64,000 bases of DNA from Pseudomonadota bacterium. GTDB taxonomy: Bacteria; Pseudomonadota; Gammaproteobacteria; Burkholderiales; Burkholderiaceae_B. The position numbers and the translations under genes are program-made. The stretch covers positions 1 to 64,000 of the forward strand of contig JAFAEO010000084.1 of NCBI GenBank assembly GCA_023423975.1, read 5' to 3'. Below are positions 9,088-19,238 of this stretch, piece after piece (position 1 is the first letter of the stretch; each line of letters starts with the position of its first letter). Below the pieces are notes generated by a model that searched no databases, was not told the DNA's origin, and saw only the letters and a list, made by a program, of their open reading frames with translations.

Positions 9088-9464
9088 TTGCAGGGCCATA
9101 ACCGGAGTTATCTTGCGCTCATGGAGTGTGCAATTGCAGGGGAAGATAAACGGTAATCAGCCCCCCAATACTTGCGAGGTTCGTGTATTGGGCTTGTTAC
9201 AGTGCTTTCCCCCTGTAGTTCGGGGGTATACCGTTTGTGCATCAAAAACGGGCCACTATTGAGACTCCTCGACTCTTGCTATATCAAGTGGCACTCGCTG
9301 CAGGAAATTCGTTGTGAAAATGCAGCAAGATAAGCGGATTTGACTTGCAAAATCGGTATTTCTTCTGAATAAAGATTCAAAATGTTAATATTGATATTAA
9401 ATATTACATTTGAAACTTACCCTAAAATCTCAGTTGATTAGCTGAAAAATACGAGAAAAATTAA
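9088..9464. other. Intergenic: int-zorA region
   Basis: No gene. It holds a stem-loop CCCAATAC/GTATTGGG (9164-9171 with 9185-9192), possibly ending int, and a strongly A+T-rich stretch (9350-9460) that should contain the zorA promoter, including the palindrome at 9385. Confidence 0.45.
9385..9400. promoter_or_regulatory. Palindrome upstream of zorA (candidate operator)
   Basis: TTAATAT-TG-ATATTAA is a perfect 7-bp inverted repeat with a 2-nt spacer, about 65 bases before the zorA start in an A+T-rich promoter-like stretch. It could bind a dimeric regulator or H-NS-like protein, but A+T-rich DNA makes such palindromes more likely by chance. Confidence 0.35.
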
Positions 9465-11498
9465 ATGCTTGATTGGATTTTGTCTATTGGTGTCAGTATT
9501 AAGGATCTCATTTTACTGATTGCGAACGTGCTGGTCAGTGAAGAAGGTGCTCCGGGGGCAGTGGTCGCGATTCTGATTTTTTTTGCGATTGTCTGTCTTG
9601 GCGCGGCGGCGTGGATTTATCACCGTCGAGTTGCGGCAATAAAGGATTTCCGACGCAAGTTGAGCGAGACAGACGGTTCTTTTCTTCAGAGCCGGGATGC
9701 CATTACCGTTTGGAGTAACAGTCAAAAAAATGGAAAAGAGTCGCGAGCACTCGCTGAGGGTTGGCATAAGTTTGATGAAACGCTGTTTATAGACGACACA
9801 AAAGGTGAACCTCAACTGCGTAATTCGTTACGACCTTCTGCATTTTTTAATGTAGAGGATTTACATTTCGGCTCCGGGTTCTTACGGATCGTTCCAGGGC
9901 TATTCATTTCCGCCGGCTTGGCATTAACGTTTCTTGGACTTATTGCGGCTTTAGCTGATATGGCCCGAGGGGGGACAATAGATGCGACGACGATGAGTAA
10001 CCTCATCGGTATTGCATCCGCAAAATTCATTATGTCGTTAACCGGCCTGGTGTGTTCCATTGTGCTAACAATGGCCTTGAGGCTATTTATAGGAAAAGTT
10101 GACGACGAATTGCATCAATTGTGCGGCGCTCTTGAGCGCGGAACTCAGTTTTCTAGTCTTGAACAGATTGGTCTTGAACAATTACGGGCAATGGTCGAAG
10201 ACAGGGAACACCATCGTCAATTGACTTTACAGATGATTGCAGAGATTGGCGGACCTCTGCGAACCGAACTCCCACAAACAATTTCCAACTCGATTGTGAC
10301 AGCGATACAGCCTATATTGGAGTTGACAAGTAAGCAGGGAACCGAAAGCCTCTCTACAATGGCTACGGACTTGTCTCAACAAGTTACAGCCGGGGTCGGA
10401 GAGGCGCTTGGACTAGCTAGTGACCGCCTTGCTTTGGCCGGAGACAAAATCGCTCAAGTGGCCGATCGGATGGATCAATCCTCGGGTAGGATGGGAAATG
10501 AAATGGAGGGCGCTGTGACCCGAGTAGCACATGCCGTTGACGAGCTTCGGAATGCTATGTCGACTACTGCTCAGACGGCATCAGGCGCTTTTACTCAAGG
10601 GGCAGAAAGTTTACTCGCAGTGATGAACTCTACATTACAGGGAATTCGTGATAACACAGGAGAAGGCGCAAGGGCCATTGCGGCCGCTGCTTCAGAAATG
10701 CGTGAAGCGGCAGGCGCTATGCGTAAAGAGATGGAAATTGCCGCACAAAATGGTGCCAATGCGGCTCAAGCGCAGATAGAAGCATCAGGGGGACAGGCCA
10801 GTGAAGCGATCGGTTTGGCAAGTCGTTCTATGCTTGAGGCCTTTGGTAAGAGCAGTGCTGATATTGTCGAAATGACGCAAGCACTCTCTGAAAATACCAC
10901 GGAAAAGCTGATTTCGCCAATTACAGACATTTCAAATAAGCTTGGTGACATGAACGCTGTATTAAACAATAGTTCTATTGAAATGAAACGTATGGTGGAA
11001 GCCGTCCGTGACGGAGCACAAGCTGGTTCTGAGGCAGCAACCCGTTTTCGCGGAGCTTCACAAGACTTAGTGAATGCAGCAAGTCCTGTGCGTGCAACTA
11101 CCGAGCGAATCGAAGTGGCGATAAGGCAGTTAGCTGATGGCACGCAGAACGCAGTAAACGTGGTGCGGAAAACCTCAACCGCTACTGCTGAAGCTGCGGC
11201 ACAAACTCTTCTTGCTGCGCGGGAGACCCTTGGCGCTGAGCGCCAAGGGATAGATGCGACATTGGCCGCAGTGTCTGAGATGCTGGAACGCCTGAAGGGG
11301 CAGGGTGACAGGATGGATACTGTTGACGAAAAACTTGGTCATGCCTTTGATTTATACACTAGTCAGACAGAGCACGCTATGCAGGCAGTGCGAAGTCATG
11401 TCCAAACAATGGCGGGGGAGTTGAACGTAGCACTCTCCACACTACAAACTATTCTGGACGGTTTTCAAGAATTTCAACCGCAACAGGTATATAGGTAA
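9465..11498 (+). CDS. zorA: Zorya ZorA, MotA/ExbB-like membrane motor subunit
   Basis: Anti-phage defence. ZorA forms the pentameric stator-like channel around ZorB, with a long intracellular tail that relays phage sensing to ZorC and ZorD. The 677 residues have an N-terminal hydrophobic segment (about 22-48), a MotA/ExbB-type pair of membrane helices around PGLFISAGLALTFLGLIAALAD and FIMSLTGLVCSIVLTMAL (about 145-210), and a ~450-residue tail rich in Ala/Glu/Gln/Thr heptads, as expected for the ZorA coiled-coil tail. Its stop overlaps the zorB start (TAATG). The ribosome-binding site is weak (GAGAAA). First gene of a tightly packed zorABCD operon. Confidence 0.92.
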   Translation: MLDWILSIGVSIKDLILLIANVLVSEEGAPGAVVAILIFFAIVCLGAAAWIYHRRVAAIKDFRRKLSETDGSFLQSRDAITVWSNSQKNGKESRALAEGWHKFDETLFIDDTKGEPQLRNSLRPSAFFNVEDLHFGSGFLRIVPGLFISAGLALTFLGLIAALADMARGGTIDATTMSNLIGIASAKFIMSLTGLVCSIVLTMALRLFIGKVDDELHQLCGALERGTQFSSLEQIGLEQLRAMVEDREHHRQLTLQMIAEIGGPLRTELPQTISNSIVTAIQPILELTSKQGTESLSTMATDLSQQVTAGVGEALGLASDRLALAGDKIAQVADRMDQSSGRMGNEMEGAVTRVAHAVDELRNAMSTTAQTASGAFTQGAESLLAVMNSTLQGIRDNTGEGARAIAAAASEMREAAGAMRKEMEIAAQNGANAAQAQIEASGGQASEAIGLASRSMLEAFGKSSADIVEMTQALSENTTEKLISPITDISNKLGDMNAVLNNSSIEMKRMVEAVRDGAQAGSEAATRFRGASQDLVNAASPVRATTERIEVAIRQLADGTQNAVNVVRKTSTATAEAAAQTLLAARETLGAERQGIDATLAAVSEMLERLKGQGDRMDTVDEKLGHAFDLYTSQTEHAMQAVRSHVQTMAGELNVALSTLQTILDGFQEFQPQQVYR

Positions 11499-12436
11499 TG
11501 AGGAGCTCGTTCAGGCGTAAACACCGTCATGATGAGGACGACGAATCCGCTTTTGTCTCGATCACAGATCTCACGGTGAGCTTCTTATTTATCGTCATCT
11601 TGTTGTTGGCCTTTTTTGCCAGTCAGTATTCAGGCAGCAAGACGGTGCCACTTGTTCAGCATGAGAAGGTAATAAATCAGCGTGACGAGGCAAGGTCCCA
11701 GCGAGACGCAATCGCAAAGGAGCTTGAATCAACAAAAAGCATCGCTATGCGTTTGCAGGAGCGTATTGAAGAGTTGTTAGCTGAGCTTGCTAAGCTCAAA
11801 GTGGCAGACCCATTGGAGGTCTACATTAACGCTAGTATGCTTGAACGAAGGCGGATTCTGGAGCGCCTTCGCGACGCCGTTCAGATAGATTTTCCTGATC
11901 TAGAAGTATACTTGAGTGAGGAGTCTGACGCTTTGCGGTTTCAAGGGGATGGGTTGTTCCGGAGCGGCGCAGTGAGCTTGCGCCAGGATCGCAGAGCTTT
12001 TGTGGAAAACGTTGCGGCCCGGTTACAGGAAGTGTTGCCCTGCTATACCTTGCATAATGGCGGAAATCGGCCTCTCGGGTGCAGTGAGGGATTTGCTTTG
12101 ATTGAGGCGGTTCAGATTGAGGGACATACCGATGCAGATGGTGCTGATTTAACGAATTTGATATTGTCCACAGCTCGTGCGAACGAGACATTCCGCGTTA
12201 TGGTGGGACAAGAGCCGGGTTTAGTAGAGCATCTGAACTTTCGTAGGCAACCCGTGTTATCAGTGGCTGGTTATGGGGAAATGCGCCCAGTAACAACTAA
12301 CGAAACTTTAGCTGGTAAAGCTTCAAATCGGCGGATCGATTTGCGCATTATCATGTATGTTCCGGCGCATTCAAAAGAGATTGATGCTGTGCGAAAGGCG
12401 CTGACAGATGTGTCCACAACAGAGCCAAAACAATGA
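11498..12436 (+). CDS. zorB: Zorya ZorB, MotB/OmpA-like peptidoglycan-anchored subunit
   Basis: Partner of ZorA in the ion-driven membrane complex, anchored to the cell wall. The 312 residues show a charged cytoplasmic N-terminus, Asp24 just before a single membrane helix (about 25-42), the position of the ion-carrying Asp of MotB, then a coiled coil (about 60-105). A periplasmic OmpA-like domain follows with EGHTDADGAD, LSTARANE, GYGEMRPV and NRRIDLRI, the peptidoglycan-binding signature. It is translationally coupled to both neighbours (TAATG with zorA, 4-base ATGA overlap with zorC). Confidence 0.93.
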   Translation: MRSSFRRKHRHDEDDESAFVSITDLTVSFLFIVILLLAFFASQYSGSKTVPLVQHEKVINQRDEARSQRDAIAKELESTKSIAMRLQERIEELLAELAKLKVADPLEVYINASMLERRRILERLRDAVQIDFPDLEVYLSEESDALRFQGDGLFRSGAVSLRQDRRAFVENVAARLQEVLPCYTLHNGGNRPLGCSEGFALIEAVQIEGHTDADGADLTNLILSTARANETFRVMVGQEPGLVEHLNFRRQPVLSVAGYGEMRPVTTNETLAGKASNRRIDLRIIMYVPAHSKEIDAVRKALTDVSTTEPKQ

Positions 12437-13755
12437 ATACTTCAGTGGCAGCTCCTCTCTCTGCTCGTTTAGACGAGTTGCGTCCGTTGGTTACGCCTTC
12501 AGCTCCGTCCTTTGAAATACTTAGTAGAAATATTCGACGGGTGCTTGATCGTTTCGATGTATCTCCCGCCATACCAGAGCGCGACCCGGAGCGTTTGTTT
12601 GCTGACATGTCTCGTCGAATTCGTGAGAATGACTGGCACAAGTTGCCCATGAGTTTTGTTACTCGAGTGGCAAATCTTGTTTTTTCCGTTGCGCATCGAT
12701 TGCGGGAAGACTTGGCTGAGTTGCGGCTATTCCTAATTAAAGAGATAGGATTTTCCACTCGTCCAGGATTTTTGGGTCCGATGATGAGGATATATATTGA
12801 AAGTTATGAGCCTGGCGCGGAGCACACACGAGCACTTGCTACTGTTTTGAAAGCTTCTCGCACACGCCTTGGGGCGCGTTGGCAAGAATTAATATTGAAT
12901 GTGCCAAATCTGTTCAATCCGACTAAAGCTCCAAATGTATTGGCTAGTTTGATGGATCAGATGGATGACCCATGGCACGGCTTACGTTCGTTGGGTCTAC
13001 GCCAGCCTCATGGGCCAGGTCTGATGGACGTGGCGCATGAGGCTTACCTAAAGCTAATTGAAAAAAATCTTAATGAGCGAGGTCAAATTGAGCGTCTATT
13101 GTCCTGGTTGAAACCTGATGGACAAACGCAAAGGCAAATTGGTGCAGGACAGGCTATTGACGCTATGTTGAAGGTCTGGGCAGGCCAAGACCCACCTAAG
13201 GATGTCAAGGATATGCTGGTAGATCGAATTACTGATCTATATGGACACCCGCGTGTTAATCGCAATGCAGTTTGGAATGAGGTCGCACCCAATAACGAAG
13301 CAACTTTTCTTCGGTGGCTAATGGGGGCTGATATTCGCTTCCTTTTCAAAGTTTTAACTGAAGTAGAGCGTGGGCATATGTGGGCGGACCGAGAAGCTTT
13401 CTGGTGGACGCTTTACGAACAAGGTCGAATCGATGAGGTATGGATTGCTTTTAACCGCGACGGATATAACGCTGCAATGAATAAGCTTCCAGAAGAGACG
13501 AGGCAAGATGGACGTCGTTTTGCCAAACAGGTTGGTGAACGAGATAAATCGTTACTATTGATGCGTATCGGGAATCAAATAATAGTGGAAGGAACCTTCA
13601 GTTTTATGATTCGTGCGTTCGATCCTGAAAAGAGAGGCGTGCCAAGATTATATGAGCCGGTATACGACGTCGACATAATCCGCAACAGTGGAAGACCTCT
13701 TTGGGAACAGAAGCATGTAGGAAATTGGCAGGATCATGTATTGAGGAGATTCTAA
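12433..13755 (+). CDS. zorC: Zorya ZorC (EH_Signature-type protein)
   Basis: Cytoplasmic component specific to type I Zorya, thought to bind DNA and act with ZorD at the ZorAB complex. The 440 residues are largely helical with many Arg/Lys and no membrane segment. The second half (DREAFWWTLYEQGRIDEVWIAF, then RFAKQVGERDKSLLLMRIGNQIIVEGTFSFMIRAF) fits the EH_Signature family. Identification rests mainly on synteny: the fixed order A-B-C-D with overlaps on both sides and an SNF2 gene next. It overlaps zorD by one base (TAATG). Confidence 0.88.
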   Translation: MNTSVAAPLSARLDELRPLVTPSAPSFEILSRNIRRVLDRFDVSPAIPERDPERLFADMSRRIRENDWHKLPMSFVTRVANLVFSVAHRLREDLAELRLFLIKEIGFSTRPGFLGPMMRIYIESYEPGAEHTRALATVLKASRTRLGARWQELILNVPNLFNPTKAPNVLASLMDQMDDPWHGLRSLGLRQPHGPGLMDVAHEAYLKLIEKNLNERGQIERLLSWLKPDGQTQRQIGAGQAIDAMLKVWAGQDPPKDVKDMLVDRITDLYGHPRVNRNAVWNEVAPNNEATFLRWLMGADIRFLFKVLTEVERGHMWADREAFWWTLYEQGRIDEVWIAFNRDGYNAAMNKLPEETRQDGRRFAKQVGERDKSLLLMRIGNQIIVEGTFSFMIRAFDPEKRGVPRLYEPVYDVDIIRNSGRPLWEQKHVGNWQDHVLRRF

Positions 13756-16700
13756 TGGCCTTTGACTTTACTTATACTGATGATTCAATTATTTTGCGCC
13801 TACAGCCGACCCGAACAGGTATGCTCACCCGTATTCTGCCCAAAAGGACGCAGGATTTTAATCAGATTTCGCTAAAGGATAGAAAATTAGCGTTTGCTGT
13901 GGCTGATCTTAGGGCGCTTGCAGATGAGAAAAACGAAGAGCTACTCATTGAAGGGGATCAAATAACAATGTCACATCGGCTGGCTGCGTCTGTTGACTCA
14001 GAAACTGCTGCGCAGATTGGTTTACCCCCACTGACAGACCTCACTTTGCGAACCGATGCAGAAGGAGTGCTTGGAAGTCAAGGATTTAGGTTGCGGCACC
14101 AGTGGATGCGTTCAGGGCAACAGCGAATGCCAAAACGAGCAGGCGCTGTGTTGGAAACAGACAAGGGGCTACAGCGATTACCTTTGTGGATGATGGAGGC
14201 TGTGGATGTTGCGGAAGGGTTCAAGCAATCTACTGATGATGCTGCACATTGGGAGTCCTTGGCGAGATTTCGAAAAGCACTTGAGCCCGGTGTGGTAATG
14301 GCGGGAGACAGTCCTGACGCTCGTGTCTCGATGACCGATTTTTTATCTGGACTTGAAGTCTCATTATCAGATAGCTTCTCTATTTCACCCGATCAAACGG
14401 GCGATGATTTTGACGTGGTGCCGTTCTTGTCAGATAGGTTGGAAGAACAAAGTTCAACTACTGAAGCGATGGCTGAGCTTAATGGTTCGGAATTACTCGA
14501 ATTTCAACGCAAATTCCGGGAACGTGGTGCATTGAATGCTTTCAGCCTCGGGCCAAGAAGGTTCTTGGTTGTGGATAGAAGTGCAGCGCCGGCATTGAAA
14601 ACCATGGCCAAAATGCAGAAAGCAGGCTCGGAAGAGCGCCGTGCGTTTATTCGAAACCCGCGTGCGAAGATCTCCGAGGCGGTGGAAGCACATTTACGGC
14701 AACAGGGTGACTTTGATGCTTTGGAGCCTATTGCACAAGAAGAGGTCCTTGAAACGGCTGCTGAAACGGTTTTTATTGAGACTGAAGAATATATTCGTTT
14801 CTCAGATCGTGTGACAGGAATTGATGTTTACCAAGGTAATGCCGTAGCAGAATTTATCTCGAGTGGCACAACGTGGTTACCGGAGGTATTCACCCCAGAG
14901 GTCCTTGAACGTCTGAGTCAACTCACTTTAGATCAGTTACAATCCGCGCGCGAAAATGTTCAGGCGGCGATTGAAGCAGGTAATGACAGTTTTGATTTTG
15001 AAGGAATCCAGCTGCCTGCTAATGCACAAACTATCCAGACTTTAGCGGGAAAAATTGAAGAGTGGCAAAAAAAGGCTACTTCGGCGGTGAACTCTTCAAC
15101 GCCTGAAGGAGAGTCTGACGAAGGGCTTGAAAAGTCCGGCCCCGTCATTCTGAAGACAGCAGATAATTTTAAGGAAGTAATGTGGCATCCGTCGCGGGGT
15201 CCTAGGGTATCTGAGTTAGGAACAATCGTGCCCACGGCTATCGAAACACGGCTGAAGGAACATCAGGTAGAGAGCCTAAGTTGGCAAATAGCGGCATGGA
15301 AATCTGGACTGCCTGGTGTATTGAATGCTGACGAACAAGGTCTTGGTAAAACTCTGCAGACGATCGCCTTTTTGGTTTGGCTTAACGACCACATGAAACG
15401 ACAGGGGGTTGAGCAGCGGGGGCCTGTGCTTGTCGTCGCTCCGACTTCGTTATTAGAAAACTGGGAACAAGAGGTTTCGCGCCATGTCGCATCACCTGGT
15501 CTCGGGCATCTAATTCGCCTTTATGGTTCGGCCACTGCAGCACGCCGAATTGGCCCAGGGGGAAAGGATGTTGAAACAGGCCAGGCACGATTAGATTTTT
15601 CGGATATTGAACGCGAGATAGCAGCTCAAAGAGGGCATTTAACCTGGGTCTTGACGACCTACACAACGCTAACTTATTACCAACACTCTCTTGGCAAAAT
15701 CCCATTTGTCGCTGCTGTGTTTGACGAAATTCAAAATATCAAGAATCCCGGCACTCTTTCCGCTAACGCGGCGAGAGCGATGAACGTGGATTTCAGAATT
15801 GGACTTACAGGCACACCAATCGAGAACACGACTGTTGATCTTTGGGCTATTATGGACCAGCTAGCTCCAGGTGCGCTTGGTTCTTTAGAAGAATTTCGCG
15901 CAAATTACGGCGTCGCAGACGAAGAAAATATGAGTGAACTCTATCGAAGAGTGTTCGAATCAAGTGATAGTCTGCCTCCATTGGCCTTACGCCGTTTAAA
16001 AGAAATGGTTGCTCGCGATTTGCCGACAAAGTCGAGATTTTTACATCCACGAGCTATGCCTAGTTTGCAAGCGGATCGATATGAAGAAGCACGAGCGAAG
16101 CTCGCTCGGGGAAAGCCTGGCGGAGCACTGAAAATGCTGCATCATATTCGCACTGTATCGGTTCACCCTGCGCTTGATGATAAATTGGACGATTCTGAAT
16201 TTATTTCTATATCCGGCCGACTCTCGGCGACGTTCGATATCTTGCGTCGTATTCAGGCTGCTAATGAGCGTGCCCTGGTGTTTATTGAAAGTCGCAAAAT
16301 GCAATACCGATTTATTGAACTAGTTCGCGCTGAGTTTGGACTCACGCAAGTAGATTTGATTAATGGGGAAACAGCCATTCAAAAACGCCAAGCTATTGTA
16401 AATCGATTCCAAAAACATCTAGAGACGGACGGCGGTTTTGATCTGCTGGTATTAGGACCTAAAGCGGCTGGCACCGGGCTGACCTTGACCGCCGCTACTC
16501 ATGTGATACACCTTTCACGCTGGTGGAATCCTGCTGTAGAAGAGCAATGTAATGACCGTATACATAGAATGGGTCAAATGCGCTCAGTTTCTGTGCATGT
16601 GCCACTTGCAATTCATCCTTCTTATAGGGAGCAATCGTTTGATTTGCTACTTCAGAGCTTGATGCAACGGAAGCGACGTTTAGCAACTGCGGCTCTTTGG

Positions 16701-16868
16701 CCTATGGGGGACACTGAGGGGGATGCCTCACAACTTCAGAATATGCTAAAGGGGGAGGCTGAGAGTAGTCATGGAGACGTCGTTGAGACATCAATGCTCG
16801 CATTATTTGAGCGCGATAGACTTGCTATCTCGAAGCCAGACGGTTTTGGTGCATGGGAGTATTCATAG
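13755..16868 (+). CDS. zorD: Zorya ZorD, SNF2-type DNA helicase/translocase
   Basis: Effector of type I Zorya; an SF2/SNF2 ATPase recruited to invading DNA. The 1037 residues have an N-terminal ~500-residue bacterial-SNF2-associated region, then motif I DEQGLGKT (about 526-533), Ia VVAPTSLLENW, motif II DEIQ (about 657), motif III GLTGTPIEN, and the C-terminal helicase domain with LGPKAAGTGLTL and WWNPAVEEQCNDRIHRMGQ (motifs V-VI). All catalytic motifs are intact. The start at 13755 has GGAG six bases upstream and overlaps the zorC stop (TAATG); a longer in-frame start inside zorC has no such support. It is convergent with the NERD-helicase gene. Confidence 0.92.
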   Translation: MAFDFTYTDDSIILRLQPTRTGMLTRILPKRTQDFNQISLKDRKLAFAVADLRALADEKNEELLIEGDQITMSHRLAASVDSETAAQIGLPPLTDLTLRTDAEGVLGSQGFRLRHQWMRSGQQRMPKRAGAVLETDKGLQRLPLWMMEAVDVAEGFKQSTDDAAHWESLARFRKALEPGVVMAGDSPDARVSMTDFLSGLEVSLSDSFSISPDQTGDDFDVVPFLSDRLEEQSSTTEAMAELNGSELLEFQRKFRERGALNAFSLGPRRFLVVDRSAAPALKTMAKMQKAGSEERRAFIRNPRAKISEAVEAHLRQQGDFDALEPIAQEEVLETAAETVFIETEEYIRFSDRVTGIDVYQGNAVAEFISSGTTWLPEVFTPEVLERLSQLTLDQLQSARENVQAAIEAGNDSFDFEGIQLPANAQTIQTLAGKIEEWQKKATSAVNSSTPEGESDEGLEKSGPVILKTADNFKEVMWHPSRGPRVSELGTIVPTAIETRLKEHQVESLSWQIAAWKSGLPGVLNADEQGLGKTLQTIAFLVWLNDHMKRQGVEQRGPVLVVAPTSLLENWEQEVSRHVASPGLGHLIRLYGSATAARRIGPGGKDVETGQARLDFSDIEREIAAQRGHLTWVLTTYTTLTYYQHSLGKIPFVAAVFDEIQNIKNPGTLSANAARAMNVDFRIGLTGTPIENTTVDLWAIMDQLAPGALGSLEEFRANYGVADEENMSELYRRVFESSDSLPPLALRRLKEMVARDLPTKSRFLHPRAMPSLQADRYEEARAKLARGKPGGALKMLHHIRTVSVHPALDDKLDDSEFISISGRLSATFDILRRIQAANERALVFIESRKMQYRFIELVRAEFGLTQVDLINGETAIQKRQAIVNRFQKHLETDGGFDLLVLGPKAAGTGLTLTAATHVIHLSRWWNPAVEEQCNDRIHRMGQMRSVSVHVPLAIHPSYREQSFDLLLQSLMQRKRRLATAALWPMGDTEGDASQLQNMLKGEAESSHGDVVETSMLALFERDRLAISKPDGFGAWEYS

Positions 16869-17044
16869 ACTCAACCACATTATTCAGACTTGATCCCATT
16901 TTTCTATATGATGTGGTCTGAGTTCAGCCTGACGTAGCTGCGTTCAGTTACAAACGGCTATAGTTCTGAGATGCGAAATGTCTTTTTTCGATCTTGCGTT
17001 TACGAAGAGTTCGAATTGGAGCACCTTTATCCAATTTGAAGCCG

Positions 17045-19051
17045 CTACTTTGATTGGCCAATTTCTTCGTAGTTCATAGCTATGTCTGAAGAAGACGTGT
17101 CTGCGATTTTGGCGAGATGAGTTTCAAAAAAATTAGAATAAAGGCTATTTTTCTCCAGATAGACGACAAGATTTTCTTTGGCACGGGTTAATCCTGTGAA
17201 TACCATTTCAGGGCTATCACTATTGTTTACCAATAGGACGATAAGCGGCGATTCAAAACCTTTAAAGCTATGTGTAGAACTTAATTTCATCACACCGCTA
17301 TTGAGATTGAATCCTATCTTTTTTGCAGTGCTGATCTTCTGGTAACTCGTGGAGTATTTTGGGTGCTTGCTTACCTCAAGGGAGGGAAATGCACATAGCG
17401 TGCGCTCCTTGTGGTTCTCTGCTGTTCGAAGAACATAATCTAGGTTTTGCAATATGGTTTCTTGAGAGGAAATGATGGTGATGTCATTCGGATGAATTGC
17501 ATTTTTTTTCGCCAAGTTGAAAATCTGCTTGGCAAGCCACTCTAAGTCTGCACGATCAAATATGCTGTAAGCTTGAATCCCTATGCTAGTAAGACTTAGC
17601 TGAAACGATTCATCCTCGTCAAGCTCGTAATTGTTAAGAAGAAATTTCTTCTGAAATGAATCTATTAGTGGAATAATCGGGGATTGATAGGTGTATCGAA
17701 AACTTTTGGTCAGCTTGATCCATGATCCGAAGCCTTCCGCGACTTTTGAGCGGCGTTCACCGTCCAATGCACGCTTATATATATTTTGTTTTTCATCACC
17801 AAACAGAACCATTTCACCATCGTCAGCAAGAAAGAACGAACGGATAATTTTGATCCACTCCGATTTGTAATCTTGAATTTCATCAATCAATATAGTGTCG
17901 TATCGTGACCCTATATCTTTACTCTCAAATAAGTTCAAGTTACTGTAATAGGTCTCCTCTAGATATTTATCTCGTTCTAGGGCAATTCGGCGAGCAACAG
18001 CAGCATCATAACCTTCATACTGAAGATCCTGGGGTATACGAAAGTTGATACCCGAATTATTCATGGCTGTGGTGATAAAGCGATGATAAGTGCTTATTTC
18101 GAAATTTCCCCAATTGAAATCCTCTCTGACTGCACTAATCTTATCTCGGATGTAACTACCCAGTGTGATATTGAACGTCAATATTAACACTCTGTCCCCA
18201 TGACGCTTATGGGCATTTACAGCCCTGCCTGCGAGCACAATGGTCTTTCCTGATCCAGCAAGCCCGCAAATTTTGGCGCGTGCTTTGCTAGTGCTTTCAA
18301 TCAGTCTGCTTTGTTTATCTGAGTAACTAATATCTCGACCTTCCGACGCGTAGTGCCGAGGCGGATTTAGCAACCTTTTGAATTCATCGTATACAGCTTT
18401 GTCAAACAATTGATTTTTCGCTATATCAGGGAAGTTAATTTTGTCCAATATGGTTTTATGGCGTGAATAGGAAAGATTTCTTTCGAATTTATATTTTTGT
18501 CTATCAATCCAATTCTTTGATGTTGTATAGCGGTCAAAATCAATTTTTTTTGATTTAAATTTTTGCCCATTAGTGCGCGAGCGTTCATCGAGTTCATCCA
18601 AGTGATCTTTATATAGGGTGTGTATTGAATCTTCACTTCCGTTATGGAAATACACATAAGTTTTGATTATCTTATAAAAATTTTTATTCTTTAAGCTTTT
18701 TTCTAAAAGGCCATTCACATGAATGTCAAAAAAGTTCTTCTTATACGCAAATACCTGCTCAAACGGCGATTTCACGCTTTGGAATTTTGAGCTGGTATTG
18801 ACGAACCATTGGTTATTGTCATCTACTTTATATAGATCAAGGTTCCAGTCTTTAACCTCAATGATAATGACACCTCGTTCACGAGAAATTAATACGACGT
18901 CTGGGCGATCTCCATTCAAACATGGCTGAAAGTGCACCTCAACGTCGTCTTCAAAGTGGTTTTCTAGGAAGTTCAGCAGAAAAATTTCGCCTTCAGTGGG
19001 CTTTTGCTTAGATCGTAATGCCTGATCAATACTTGGTATAAGGATCGCCAT
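17045..19051 (-). CDS. NERD nuclease-domain / SF1 (UvrD-like) helicase
   Basis: Predicted nuclease-helicase. In the 668 residues, an N-terminal NERD domain (about 15-140) shows the PD-(D/E)xK set: Asp51 in RPDVVLI, then Glu65-Val-Lys67 in IIIEVKDW. The helicase core has Walker A GLAGSGKT (about 263-270), LILTFNITLGSYI (Ia), LIDEIQDY (II), LFGDEKQNIYKR (III), TKSFRYT (IV), SSTHSFKGFES (V) and GLTRAKENLVVYL (VI). NERD-helicase proteins occur in defence islands; a known analogue is the Nhi nuclease-helicase. It is single, with its own promoter, convergent with zorD. A+T-rich codon use differs from zorABCD, suggesting separate acquisition. Confidence 0.85.
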   Translation of the reverse strand: MAILIPSIDQALRSKQKPTEGEIFLLNFLENHFEDDVEVHFQPCLNGDRPDVVLISRERGVIIIEVKDWNLDLYKVDDNNQWFVNTSSKFQSVKSPFEQVFAYKKNFFDIHVNGLLEKSLKNKNFYKIIKTYVYFHNGSEDSIHTLYKDHLDELDERSRTNGQKFKSKKIDFDRYTTSKNWIDRQKYKFERNLSYSRHKTILDKINFPDIAKNQLFDKAVYDEFKRLLNPPRHYASEGRDISYSDKQSRLIESTSKARAKICGLAGSGKTIVLAGRAVNAHKRHGDRVLILTFNITLGSYIRDKISAVREDFNWGNFEISTYHRFITTAMNNSGINFRIPQDLQYEGYDAAVARRIALERDKYLEETYYSNLNLFESKDIGSRYDTILIDEIQDYKSEWIKIIRSFFLADDGEMVLFGDEKQNIYKRALDGERRSKVAEGFGSWIKLTKSFRYTYQSPIIPLIDSFQKKFLLNNYELDEDESFQLSLTSIGIQAYSIFDRADLEWLAKQIFNLAKKNAIHPNDITIISSQETILQNLDYVLRTAENHKERTLCAFPSLEVSKHPKYSTSYQKISTAKKIGFNLNSGVMKLSSTHSFKGFESPLIVLLVNNSDSPEMVFTGLTRAKENLVVYLEKNSLYSNFFETHLAKIADTSSSDIAMNYEEIGQSK

Positions 19052-19238
19052 TTTTTAAAATCCAATATTGTTCGAATGTGCACCAACTGCATATTGATTA
19101 TCCGAGAGCCACTCGACGGGCTGGCTGTCCGAATCCACTGTAAGCATAAGCCTCTTATCAAATATCGGCTATTTCACTTGCTATACACGTCTATTTTTAG
19201 CATAATGGATCAAAATGTTACCATAAGATACATAAAAT

